Below are positions 6,977-13,682 of a DNA stretch of 24,308 nt, piece by piece. The position numbers were made by a program, and so were the translations under genes. The stretch spans positions 1-24,308 of the forward strand of contig CALCHI010000487.1 of assembly GCA_937901285.1 (NCBI GenBank), given 5' to 3'. A model generated the notes under the pieces. It saw only the letters and a list, made by a program, of their open reading frames with translations. It did no database searches and was not told where the DNA came from. The DNA comes from UBA8437 sp003445035 (GTDB lineage: Bacteria; Planctomycetota; Planctomycetia; Planctomycetales; Planctomycetaceae). Numbering within the stretch: the first letter of the stretch is position 1; each line of letters opens with the position of its first letter.

Positions 6977-7531
6977 TTATTCACCGGCTCCAACAAATGC
7001 CTTGCCCTGCTTCCGCTTCACGAATTCGTCACGGTAACGGATCCCTTTTCCCTTGTAGGGTTCGGGAGGACGCACCGCACGGATGTCGGCTGCGAACTGC
7101 CCGACAGCCTGTTTGTCACAACCAGAGACCTTGACCATCGTCGGGCTGGCCAAAGTGCACTCCACTCCCTCGGGCAACACCAACCGGACGGTGTTGGAAA
7201 AACCGACGCTGAGATTCAGAACGTTGCCTTCGAGAATCGCCTGGTATCCCACACCGTGAATCTCGAGTTGTCTCTCGAACGGCGTGACCACCCCGGCGAC
7301 CATGTTGTTGATCAGGCTGCGAGTCAATCCGTGCAGGGACCGGCTGGCCCGACCGTCGTCAGGCCGGGTCACCCTCAGTTGGCTCGGATCGTCATCGACC
7401 TCGATGTCGACCACCGGATGGTGATCCAGTGCCAGTTCCCCCTTGGGGCCCTTCACCCGAACCACGGTCCCATCGACGGAGACCTCCACACCGGAAGGAA
7501 TCGGGATCGGCTGTTTTCCAATGCGAGACAT
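6977..7531 (-). CDS. rplF: 50S ribosomal protein L6 (uL6)
   Basis: L6 is a two-domain protein near the sarcin-ricin loop and the factor-binding site. From the ATG at 7531 it has 184 residues and begins MSRIGKQPIPIPSGVEVSVD, the family start. Other marks are VRVKGPKGEL, RSLHGLTRSLINNMVAGV, the linker EIHGVGYQA, and the C-terminal RPPEPYKGKGIRYRDEFVKR (family pattern RxPEPYKGKGIRY). The frame extends upstream to 7660, but that extension is unlike any L6 and would overlap rpsH, so 7531 is chosen. The gap from rpsH is 76 bases. Confidence 0.98.
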   Translation of the reverse strand: MSRIGKQPIPIPSGVEVSVDGTVVRVKGPKGELALDHHPVVDIEVDDDPSQLRVTRPDDGRASRSLHGLTRSLINNMVAGVVTPFERQLEIHGVGYQAILEGNVLNLSVGFSNTVRLVLPEGVECTLASPTMVKVSGCDKQAVGQFAADIRAVRPPEPYKGKGIRYRDEFVKRKQGKAFVGAGE

Positions 7532-7607
7532 CGAGCAGGCCTTGGGTCGCGTGTGGGAAAAAGGAAAAAGGTGAGAGGAAACGTGTTGTCTGTCCTGGAG
7601 GAACGGC

Positions 7608-8003
7608 TTACCAGATCTCGCAGAGCACCTCGCCGCCGACGCCCTTCGACTTCGCTTCACGGTTGCTCAACACACCGTGGCTGGTCGAGATCACGGAAAT
7701 TCCCAGCCCCTGCAACACGTCCTCGCTGTCCTGGCTGCGGGTGTAGACTCGCCGCCCGGGCTTGCTGACGCGCTGGATCGACTGGATCACATCCTCTCCG
7801 TTGGGCCCGTACTTGAGGTTGAGTCGGATGACGTTCTGGGGCAACTGCTCGACGACCTCGAAATCCCAGATATACCCCTCGCGCTGCAGCACCTCGGCGA
7901 TGCCCTGCTTGACGCGGGAGCTGGGAATTTCGACAGAAGGCCTCTCGATCCGCAGGGCATTGCGGATGCGGGTCAGCATGTCGGCGATCGGGTCGGTCAT
8001 CAT
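7608..8003 (-). CDS. rpsH: 30S ribosomal protein S8 (uS8)
   Basis: S8 is a primary 16S rRNA-binding protein needed for central-domain assembly; in E. coli it also represses spc translation. From the ATG at 8003 the product is 131 residues, starting MMTDPIADMLTRIRNALRIE, and ending with the hallmark GLGISVISTSHGVLSNREAK followed by GGEVLCEIW. A second ATG in frame at 8000 would shorten it by one residue; I cannot separate the two. A longer open frame to 8117 overlaps the end of rpsN and lacks family sequence. The gap from rpsN is 61 bases. Confidence 0.97.
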   Translation of the reverse strand: MMTDPIADMLTRIRNALRIERPSVEIPSSRVKQGIAEVLQREGYIWDFEVVEQLPQNVIRLNLKYGPNGEDVIQSIQRVSKPGRRVYTRSQDSEDVLQGLGISVISTSHGVLSNREAKSKGVGGEVLCEIW

Positions 8004-8064
8004 GGTCGTGGATCTCTTTGCGGTGCCGGCCGGGTCCCGGCATTCTTCGGGGGGGAGTTGCTGT

Positions 8065-8250
8065 CTACCAACTGGCCTTGCGGGCTCCGGGAACCAGCCC
8101 ATCAAGGCAGAGGTCACGGAAGCAGATGCGGCAGACGCGAAACTTGCGGTAAACCGCGCGGGGACGTCCGCACAACTGGCAGCGACGTTCGCCGCGACTG
8201 CTGAACTTCGGCTTCCGGTTGGCCTTCTCGATCTTCGCCTTACTGGCCAT
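8065..8250 (-). CDS. rpsN: 30S ribosomal protein S14 type Z (uS14), zinc-binding
   Basis: S14 is a late-assembling protein of the small-subunit head. This is the short, zinc-binding type (61 residues) with two pairs of cysteines, C24-C27 (CQLC) and C40-C43 (CRIC). The tail GLVPGARKASW is the family C-terminus. The first base of its ATG at 8250 is the last base at the rplE stop (TGATG), indicating coupled translation. Zinc-free S14 paralogues of about 100 residues exist elsewhere in some genomes; none is here. The gene is sometimes named rpsZ or rpsN1. Confidence 0.97.
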   Translation of the reverse strand: MASKAKIEKANRKPKFSSRGERRCQLCGRPRAVYRKFRVCRICFRDLCLDGLVPGARKASW

Positions 8251-8801
8251 CAGTCTTCATCCTCTTTCTGGAACGGCATACCCAGTTCCCTGAGCAATTC
8301 GCGGCCCTCCTCGTCGGTCCGTGCCGTGGTGACCAAGGTGATATTCATCCCCTGTGTGTTGCTGACACTGTCGGGATCGATCTCGGGGAAGACCATCTGC
8401 TCGGTCAATCCCAGCGAGTAGTTTCCCCGCCCATCGAACGAACGGGGATTCAGTCCCCGGAAGTCACGAACTCGTGGCAGCACCAGGGCGATCAGCCTGT
8501 CAAGAAACTCCCACATCCGCTGTCGCCTCAACGTGACCCGACACCCCACGGCATTGCCCTCGCGGAGCTTGAAGCCGGCAACACTGCGGCGGGCTCTGGT
8601 GATCTGAGGTTTCTGGCCCGAGAGGGTGGTGAGGTGGACGACGGCTTCGTCGAGTTTCTTGCTGTCCAGAATCGCTTCGCCGACGCCCATGCTGATAATG
8701 ATCTTCTCCAAACGCGGCACGGCCAGGTCATTGGCCTTGCCCAGCCGGTCCCTCAGCGCCGGAACCACCTCGTCTCGAAACTTGTCCTTCAACCGGGGCA
8801 T
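8250..8801 (-). CDS. rplE: 50S ribosomal protein L5 (uL5)
   Basis: L5 binds 5S rRNA and forms part of the central protuberance, touching P-site tRNA and S13. The 183-residue length is normal. Family segments are PRLEKIIISMGVGEAILDSK, SGQKPQITRARRSVAGFKLR, GCRVTLRRQRMWEFLDRLI, LPRVRDFRGLNPRSFDGRGN, YSLGLTEQMVFPEID and GMNITLVTTARTDEEGRELL. The start is ATG at 8801, with AGGAG 12 bases upstream, a rather long spacing. It is separated from rplX by 125 bases, in which I found no convincing promoter. It overlaps rpsN by one base. Confidence 0.98.
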   Translation of the reverse strand: MPRLKDKFRDEVVPALRDRLGKANDLAVPRLEKIIISMGVGEAILDSKKLDEAVVHLTTLSGQKPQITRARRSVAGFKLREGNAVGCRVTLRRQRMWEFLDRLIALVLPRVRDFRGLNPRSFDGRGNYSLGLTEQMVFPEIDPDSVSNTQGMNITLVTTARTDEEGRELLRELGMPFQKEDED

Positions 8802-8926
8802 CTCGCGTGTGCTCTCCTGGGTGACCGGTTCAACGGCCCCCGTGTGATTCCGGATCGTGAAAACTGGTTATTGGTATCTGGCTGTTGATTGTACTTGGAG
8901 AGAGTTTCTCATTCCGGGTCGGTCGA

Positions 8927-9289
8927 CTATCCCGAGACAGCTGCCGGACGATTGGCCTTGCGTCCACCGACCGTCCCGACACTGGTTTCGCACTTCTTGC
9001 AGACGCGGACCTTGCCGCCGTCGTCGGTGTATTTCACGCCCAGCCGCACGCCCCGAGCGCAATGGCCACAGTAGAACAGCACATTGGAACTGTCAATTGG
9101 CAGGTCAATCTCCAATTGCCCTCCCTGAGGACTCTTGGGATGACCTCGACGCACGTGTTTCTTGACCTGGTGGACACCCTCAACACGGATCTTCTTGCCA
9201 CCGTCAAGCACCTGCACGACACGGCGGGGTGAGGGACCCTTGTCCTCGCCGGCAATCACCACCACCAGATCTCCCTCGCGAATCTTCAT
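8927..9289 (-). CDS. rplX: 50S ribosomal protein L24 (uL24) with a CxxC/CxxC motif
   Basis: L24 initiates large-subunit assembly and lies near the tunnel exit. The N-terminal KOW motif is clear (MKIREGDLVVVIAGEDKG, residues 1-18). The C-terminal part has C74xxC77 and C97xxC100 (FYCGHC and RVCKKC), a probable zinc-binding pair found in a subset of bacterial L24 proteins. It has 120 residues, slightly longer than E. coli L24 because of its tail. The start is ATG at 9289, only 3 bases after the rplN stop, with a GAGGTG Shine-Dalgarno inside the end of rplN, so the two are translationally linked. Confidence 0.97.
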   Translation of the reverse strand: MKIREGDLVVVIAGEDKGPSPRRVVQVLDGGKKIRVEGVHQVKKHVRRGHPKSPQGGQLEIDLPIDSSNVLFYCGHCARGVRLGVKYTDDGGKVRVCKKCETSVGTVGGRKANRPAAVSG

Positions 9290-9292
9290 CGT

Positions 9293-9661
9293 TCACACCA
9301 CCTCACTGGCCAGGCTGACGATCTTCATGAACTGCCGGTCGCGCAGTTCGCGGGCGACGGCGCCAAAGATACGAGTGCCGGTTGGGTTCTGGTCCTCGTC
9401 GATCAACACGATCGCATTGCGATCGAAGCTGACATAACTGCCATCAGCGCGGCGGGTGGCTTTTCGACAACGGACAATCACTCCCCGCTCGACACTTCCC
9501 TTGCGGACCTGGCTGCCCGGCAGAGACTTCTGAATACTGACGACGACGATATCTCCCAGCCCAGCGGTCCGCCGCCCCGTACCACCAAGCACCTTGATGC
9601 ACCGCGCGACCTTGGCGCCGGAGTTGTCCGCGACGTCGAGCAGTGTTTGCATCTGGATCAT
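9293..9661 (-). CDS. rplN: 50S ribosomal protein L14 (uL14)
   Basis: L14 sits on the subunit interface and forms bridges to 16S rRNA. The 122-residue length is exact for the family. It starts MIQMQTLLDVADNSGAKVAR and contains KVLGGTGRRTAGLGDIVVVS, KGSVERGVIVRCRKATRRAD, GSYVSFDRNAIVLID, NPTGTRIFGAVARELR, and ends MKIVSLASEVV. The start is ATG at 9661; a second in-frame ATG three codons in is possible but the MIQM form is the usual one. The gap from rpsQ is 58 bases, and rplX follows after 3 bases. Confidence 0.98.
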   Translation of the reverse strand: MIQMQTLLDVADNSGAKVARCIKVLGGTGRRTAGLGDIVVVSIQKSLPGSQVRKGSVERGVIVRCRKATRRADGSYVSFDRNAIVLIDEDQNPTGTRIFGAVARELRDRQFMKIVSLASEVV

Positions 9662-9719
9662 GATTTCACCCGTTTTGGGAGCCGGTCATCCCGTCTCTCC
9701 ACTTCGCTGTGCGGCCCTT

Positions 9720-9974
9720 CTAACCAGTCGCCTCCGCGGCACTCTCGACCACCTGCACCAGGTCCCATCGCTTGGTCTTCGACCGGGGACGGCACTCAAT
9801 GATCTCCACCACGTCTCCTTCATGAGCCAGGTTGCCTTCGTCGTGCACGTAACAGACCGTCCGTCCGCGGACGATCTTCCCGTACATCGAATGGCGATAC
9901 CGCCGCTCGATCTCGACCCGAAGCGTCTTGTCGCCCTTGTCGCTGGTCACGACGCCCGTGAGTCTCTTCTTCAT
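9720..9974 (-). CDS. rpsQ: 30S ribosomal protein S17 (uS17)
   Basis: S17 is an early-binding small-subunit protein with an OB fold. The 84-residue product begins MKKRLTGVVTSDKGDKTLRV, then ERRYRHSMYGKIVRGRTVCY (family pattern RxxxHPxYxKxxxxxxxxxxHD), VHDEGNLAHEGDVVEIIECR, and SKTKRWDLVQVVE. All are typical. The start is ATG at 9974. It lies 79 bases after rpmC and 58 before rplN, at the junction of the S10 and spc groups. I see no promoter or terminator at that junction, suggesting read-through. Confidence 0.97.
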   Translation of the reverse strand: MKKRLTGVVTSDKGDKTLRVEIERRYRHSMYGKIVRGRTVCYVHDEGNLAHEGDVVEIIECRPRSKTKRWDLVQVVESAAEATG

Positions 9975-10053
9975 GGCCTGCTGTCTCGTTCTCTGCTGTT
10001 GACCGACCCGGCTTGAACCCCGAGGCGGTTGTTCCAGTGATTTGTTCTGCGGT

Positions 10054-10344
10054 TCAGGATTCGTCTGCCGCCGTCTCGGCCACCGCTTCCTCGGCCACCT
10101 CAGCCGCTTCCTCGGTCACCTCAGCCACGTCCTCGACCACTTCTCCCTCTCCCGACAATTCGCGCTCACGCTGAATCGTCTTGACCCTCGCGATGTCCCG
10201 CCTGATTTTGCGGAGGTTGCTCGGTGCATCGAGCCGCTCGGTGGCTGCCTGCACCGTCAACCGGAACAATTCCTCGATCAGTTGACGCAACTCATGCGTC
10301 AACTGTTCGTCGCTCATTTGCCGGTATTCTGATGCCTTGGTCAT
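10054..10344 (-). CDS. rpmC: 50S ribosomal protein L29 (uL29) with an acidic C-terminal tail
   Basis: L29 lies next to the tunnel exit, beside L23, where trigger factor and SRP dock. From the ATG at 10344 the first 63 or so residues are standard: MTKASEYRQMSDEQLTHELR, ELFRLTVQAATERLDAPSNL, KIRRDIARVKTIQRERE. A tail of about 30 residues follows, rich in Glu, Ala and Val (EVVEDVAEVTEEAAEVAEEA) and ending AADES, making 96 residues against the usual 60-70. The open frame runs upstream to 10569, but that part overlaps rplP and is not L29-like. An AGGCGG motif precedes the start. Confidence 0.95.
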   Translation of the reverse strand: MTKASEYRQMSDEQLTHELRQLIEELFRLTVQAATERLDAPSNLRKIRRDIARVKTIQRERELSGEGEVVEDVAEVTEEAAEVAEEAVAETAADES

Positions 10345-10432
10345 CGTCTGGTCGCCGCCTGCTATTGTCGTGGAAACGTGTGTCCTGGTGTCGGTTGTTG
10401 ATCTGTTTGCGAGTTGAAGAAGCGAGTGAGTG

Positions 10433-10852
10433 CTAGACCGAGGGGAGTCGTCCCAGCAAGCGAACGCGGACAGGGAGTTTGTAGGCCACCCGAGCAAAAC
10501 ACTCGCGGGCGGCTTCGTGCGAAATCCCCGAAACCTCGAACAGCACCGTGCCGGGCTTGACCACCGCAACCCAGTGATCCGGTTCTCCCTTGCCCTTTCC
10601 CATCCGAGTTTCCAATGGCCGAGCCGTGACCGGCTTGTCCGGGAAGATACGGATATAGAGTTTCCCCTCGCCCCGGATGTACTGCGTCACAGCAATCCGG
10701 CACGCCTCGATCGTTGTTGCCCGCACGTGCCCCGGCTCTAGCGACTGGAGTCCCCAGTCACCAAAAGCCACGGTGTTGCCACGTGTGGCGTTACCTTTTA
10801 TGCGCCTTCTTTGGCTTTTGCGGTGCTTCACCCGCCTGGGCATTAGCGCCAT
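10433..10852 (-). CDS. rplP: 50S ribosomal protein L16 (uL16)
   Basis: L16 helps shape the A site of the peptidyl transferase centre. It has 139 residues. Family marks are MPRRVKHRKSQRRRIKGNAT, GLQSLEPGHVRATTIEACRI, the arginine-rich loop ending PLETRMGKGKGEPDHWVAVV, KPGTVLFEVSG and EAARECFARVAYKLPV. The ATG at 10852 lies inside rpsC, overlapping its last 62 bases; an ATG three codons on (10843) is the alternative. The first is preferred because GAGGAG stands 7 bases upstream and MALMP is a common start form. The overlap implies translation coupled to rpsC. Confidence 0.97.
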   Translation of the reverse strand: MALMPRRVKHRKSQRRRIKGNATRGNTVAFGDWGLQSLEPGHVRATTIEACRIAVTQYIRGEGKLYIRIFPDKPVTARPLETRMGKGKGEPDHWVAVVKPGTVLFEVSGISHEAARECFARVAYKLPVRVRLLGRLPSV

Positions 10853-11495
10853 CGCCAGACTCCTCGCTACTCGCGTACGTACCGTGGTGGATCCAGACCT
10901 TCACCCCAATCGTTCCCTGGGCGGTCTGGGCCACTGCGAATCCATATTCAATGTGTCTTTGCAGAGTCGAAAGCGGGATCGAGCCACGACTGGCTTTTTC
11001 GGTCCGGGACATCTCGGCACCACCGAGCCGCCCGGAGACCTGGATCTTGACTCCGTGGACACCCGATTCCATGACCTGGTCAAGCGTCCGCTTGATCGCC
11101 CGCCGAAAACTCCCCCGCTTCGAAAGTTGAGCCGCCACGTCCTCGGCCACCAGGACCGCGTTCCGCTGCGGATCGTTGATCTCGACAATCTTCAATTCCA
11201 TCCGTCGCCCGGTCAACTTCTCGAGCTCCGCTTCAAGACGCTCGACCTCCTGCCCCTTGCGACCGATGATGATCCCCGGTCGGGCGGTGTGCAGGTGGAC
11301 GACCACGACGTCCCGCGTCCGCTCGATCTCGATCCGAGAGATCAACGCGAAGTTGTACTTCTCCTTGACGAACGACCGAATCTTGTGGTCTTCGATGAGC
11401 AGGTCGCCGAATTCCCTCTTCGATGCATACCAGCGGCTGCGCCAGTCCTCGACGACGCCAACCCGAAATCCGGTCGGTCGAACCTTTTGTCCCAT
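10791..11495 (-). CDS. rpsC: 30S ribosomal protein S3 (uS3)
   Basis: S3 surrounds the mRNA entry channel and takes part in the ribosomal helicase. The 234-residue product opens MGQKVRPTGFRVGVVEDWRS. The KH domain includes HTARPGIIIGRKGQEVERLE (GxxG loop at IGRKG), and the C-terminal domain has AIKRTLDQVMESGVHGVKIQ, SGRLGGAEMSRTEKASRGSI and GTIGVKVWIHHGTY. After about residue 208 comes a low-complexity tail (SSEESGDGANAQAGEAPQKP) ending KKAHKR. The last part of this tail is coded by the same DNA as the start of rplP, in another frame. It lies 93 bases after rplV. Confidence 0.98.
   Translation of the reverse strand: MGQKVRPTGFRVGVVEDWRSRWYASKREFGDLLIEDHKIRSFVKEKYNFALISRIEIERTRDVVVVHLHTARPGIIIGRKGQEVERLEAELEKLTGRRMELKIVEINDPQRNAVLVAEDVAAQLSKRGSFRRAIKRTLDQVMESGVHGVKIQVSGRLGGAEMSRTEKASRGSIPLSTLQRHIEYGFAVAQTAQGTIGVKVWIHHGTYASSEESGDGANAQAGEAPQKPKKAHKR
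10860..10865 (-). promoter_or_regulatory. Shine-Dalgarno of rplP inside rpsC
   Basis: GAGGAG on the minus strand ends 7 bases before the ATG at 10852. It is one of the strongest ribosome-binding sites in the window and fixes the L16 start within the rpsC coding sequence. Confidence 0.8.
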
Positions 11496-11588
11496 GCCGC
11501 TATCCTTCGTCCCTTTCGGGCCCCGTCCTGTGTTCTGACGAACCTGTGCCTGCCCGTGGCAGGCCGCGTTTGAATCGTTACTGACCTG

Positions 11589-11930
11589 CTAACCCGCCTC
11601 GGGAACATCGATCCCCACGTGGATATGACACTGCCGCTTGCGAATCACGAAGGCCATGCCCCTGGCCCTGGGCTGGATCCTCTTGAACATCGGGCCACCG
11701 TCCACCCGCACCTCGGTGATTTTCAATCGACCGACGTGTGCGGTCATCTCTGCGGCGTTGGACTGTGCACTGAGGATGACCTGTTCGAGCATCCTGGCAC
11801 CACGATTGGGCAGATATTTGAGCGAATCCAGCGCGTCCTCGACGGTCTGGTGGCGGACCAGATCGGCCAGAGGACGGACCTTCGTCGCCGAGATCCGTGC
11901 GTAGCGATGTGATGCCTTGATAAGGGCCAT
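11589..11930 (-). CDS. rplV: 50S ribosomal protein L22 (uL22)
   Basis: L22 lines the peptide exit tunnel with a long beta hairpin near the constriction. From the ATG at 11930 it has 113 residues: MALIKASHRYARISATKVRP, then DLVRHQTVEDALDSLKYLPN, AEMTAHVGRLKITEVRVDGG, and the hairpin FKRIQPRARGMAFVIRKRQC, ending HIHVGIDVPEAG. The open frame reaches 12062, but the extra N-terminus overlaps rpsS and is not family-like. It follows rpsS by 61 bases. Confidence 0.97.
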   Translation of the reverse strand: MALIKASHRYARISATKVRPLADLVRHQTVEDALDSLKYLPNRGARMLEQVILSAQSNAAEMTAHVGRLKITEVRVDGGPMFKRIQPRARGMAFVIRKRQCHIHVGIDVPEAG

Positions 11931-11991
11931 TGCGGCCAATCCTTGTGTGTGTTGTGTGTTTGCTCTTGGTCCAGTGTTCCCGAACAGCCCT

Positions 11992-12261
11992 CTAACGACT
12001 GCCCCTGGCCCCATGTCCTCGGAAGGTTCGGGTCGGAGCGAATTCGCCCAGCTTGTGGCCAACCATCTCTTCGGTCACGTAGACGCTGATGTGAGCCCGC
12101 CCGTTGTGCACCAGGAACGTGTGACCGATGAACTCCGGCGCAATCGTACTCCGCCGCGCCCAGGTCCGGATCGGCTCCTTTCGCTGGTCAACATCCAGAT
12201 GCTCAATTTTCTTGAGCAGCTTTTCGTCAACGTAGGGGCCCTTCTTGAGTGAGCGTCCCAT
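11992..12261 (-). CDS. rpsS: 30S ribosomal protein S19 (uS19)
   Basis: S19 lies in the head of the small subunit and forms a bridge with L5. The 89-residue length is normal. The start MGRSLKKGPYVDEKLLKKIE is canonical, followed by IRTWARRSTIAPEFIGHTFL, VHNGRAHISVYVTEEMVGHK and LGEFAPTRTFRGHG. The ATG is at 12261. rplB ends 61 bases upstream and rplV starts 61 bases downstream, in the standard rplB-rpsS-rplV order. Confidence 0.98.
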   Translation of the reverse strand: MGRSLKKGPYVDEKLLKKIEHLDVDQRKEPIRTWARRSTIAPEFIGHTFLVHNGRAHISVYVTEEMVGHKLGEFAPTRTFRGHGARGSR

Positions 12262-12322
12262 GAAGTCATCTCTCGCTGTGTTCTCTATTGTGCCCGGGGT
12301 TCCCTGTCCGGATAGCCCGGGA

Positions 12323-13180
12323 TCAGATCTTCAATTGTCCATAACGACGTGACCGGCGACGACGAACGATGGCCCGCGACGACGCCTTCTTCCGCTTCCG
12401 GGTCGAGCCACCCTTGGCCAGAACGCCGGTCGGGCTGCAAGGGTGACGGCCACCGGAGTTGCGACCCTCGCCTCCGCCCATCGGGTGAGCCACCGGGTTC
12501 ATAGCGGTGCCACGGACGTGAGGCCGACGCCCCATCCACCGCTTGCGACCGGCTTTGCCCAGCACGACGAGGCTGTGTTCCAGGTTACCGATCTGGCCGA
12601 TCGTGGCACGGCACGCGGCGGGCAGTCGGCGGACTTCTCCGGAGGGCAACGTGATCTGGGCCCACTTCTCCTCGCGGGCGTTGAGCACCCCGGCGGCACC
12701 GGCGCTGCGGCACAACTGCCCTCCGCGCCCCGGCTGCATCTCGATGTTGTGAATCGTCGTCCCCAACGGAATTCTCGACAGGGGCATGCAGTTGCCGACC
12801 TTCGGCTCGGCCCCCGGACCACTCATCACCTGGTCACCGGCAACCATCCCTTCAGGGGCCAGGATGTACCGCTTCTCACCATCGACATAGTGCAGCAGAG
12901 CGATCCGGGCCGTCCGGCAGGGGTCGTACTCGATAAACGCCACCTTCGCCGGCACGCCGTCCTTGGTCCGCTTGAAATCGATGATGCGGTATTTCTGCTT
13001 ATGGCCACCGCCGCGGTGACGCGTGGTGATCCGGCCCTGGTTGTTCCGCCCACCGGTCTTTTTCCGCAGCTTGGTCAACCGTCGCTCGGGCTTCTTCCGG
13101 CGATCAGTCAATTCGGTGAAATCGTTCACCGTCGCGCCACGGCGACCGGGGGTCACCGGCTTGTACTTGCGAATCCCCAT
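12323..13180 (-). CDS. rplB: 50S ribosomal protein L2 (uL2)
   Basis: L2 is one of the largest and most conserved ribosomal proteins and supports peptidyl transferase and subunit joining. From the ATG at 13180 it has 285 residues: MGIRKYKPVTPGRRGATVND, then NNQGRITTRHRGGGHKQKYR, VAFIEYDPCRTARIALLHYV, LPSGEVRRLPAACRATIGQI, GRKRWMGRRPHVRGTAMNPV, and the C-terminal GGEGRNSGGRHP. The open frame reaches 13303, but those 41 residues are Ser/Thr/Arg-rich, not L2-like, and lack a plausible ribosome site. AGGAAAG precedes 13180. The conserved DHPH motif reads AHPM (residues 231-234); its first histidine is kept. rplW ends 137 bases upstream. Confidence 0.98.
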   Translation of the reverse strand: MGIRKYKPVTPGRRGATVNDFTELTDRRKKPERRLTKLRKKTGGRNNQGRITTRHRGGGHKQKYRIIDFKRTKDGVPAKVAFIEYDPCRTARIALLHYVDGEKRYILAPEGMVAGDQVMSGPGAEPKVGNCMPLSRIPLGTTIHNIEMQPGRGGQLCRSAGAAGVLNAREEKWAQITLPSGEVRRLPAACRATIGQIGNLEHSLVVLGKAGRKRWMGRRPHVRGTAMNPVAHPMGGGEGRNSGGRHPCSPTGVLAKGGSTRKRKKASSRAIVRRRRSRRYGQLKI

Positions 13181-13317
13181 CGTAGCTGGCTTTCCTGGCT
13201 GATCGGGGCTCCGTGATGAAGCGTCCGAGCGGGTCCGTGGATGTCCTGGTCTGGCGGGTGGTGTCGACTTGTTTGTTTGTGTCTGCGTGTCTTGTCGGGG
13301 CAATGTCGGACAGCGGC

Positions 13318-13662
13318 CTAGAAGAACGTGATGTGGTCTTCTTCATGCAGCTTGACGACCGCCTTCTTCCAACTCTTGGTGTGTCCCTGGCGGTTCTTGT
13401 GACGACGGGGCTTGCCCTGCCGCTTCTGGGTTCTCACCGCCACGACACGGACGTCGAAGAGCTCCTCGATGGCGGCCCGGATCTGATCCTTGGTCGCCTG
13501 CTGGTGCACCTCGAACGTGTACGCGTTCAGTTCGTTGTCCTGGGACTGCTCCATGCTCTTCTCGGTCACCACCGGGCGAAGGATCACCTGATAGGCTTCG
13601 AGATCCAACCCGCTCTTGTGGTCGGCGGTCTCGTTCGACGTTGAAGATGATGTCTGGTTCAT
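13318..13662 (-). CDS. rplW: 50S ribosomal protein L23 (uL23)
   Basis: L23 is the tunnel-exit protein to which trigger factor and SRP bind. The 114-residue product has a hydrophilic N-terminal stretch of about 20 residues, then the family core YQVILRPVVTEKSMEQSQDN, NAYTFEVHQQATKDQIRAAI, EELFDVRVVAVRTQKRQGKP and RRHKNRQGHTKSWKKAVVKL. The start is ATG at 13662, 20 bases after the rplD stop. The N-terminal stretch is longer than usual; a later in-frame start is not evident, so it is probably translated. A 137-base gap without a clear promoter separates it from rplB. Confidence 0.97.
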   Translation of the reverse strand: MNQTSSSTSNETADHKSGLDLEAYQVILRPVVTEKSMEQSQDNELNAYTFEVHQQATKDQIRAAIEELFDVRVVAVRTQKRQGKPRRHKNRQGHTKSWKKAVVKLHEEDHITFF

Positions 13663-13682
13663 CGTATGTGCTCCCAGCCGAC

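Noticed and set aside
8802..8926. TACAAT sequence in the rplX-rplE gap as a promoter
   Set aside because: The -10-like box has no acceptable -35 at 16-18 bases, so it is probably chance in an AT-richer patch.
10345..10569. N-terminal extension of L29 by 75 residues
   Set aside because: It would overlap rplP and is not family-like; the standard MTKASEY start is at 10344.
13181..13303. N-terminal extension of L2 by 41 residues
   Set aside because: The Ser/Thr/Arg-rich sequence is unlike L2, and AGGAAAG before the ATG at 13180 supports the shorter form.
13181..13317. rplW-rplB gap as a regulatory region
   Set aside because: I found no promoter boxes, terminator or strong hairpin in these 137 bases.
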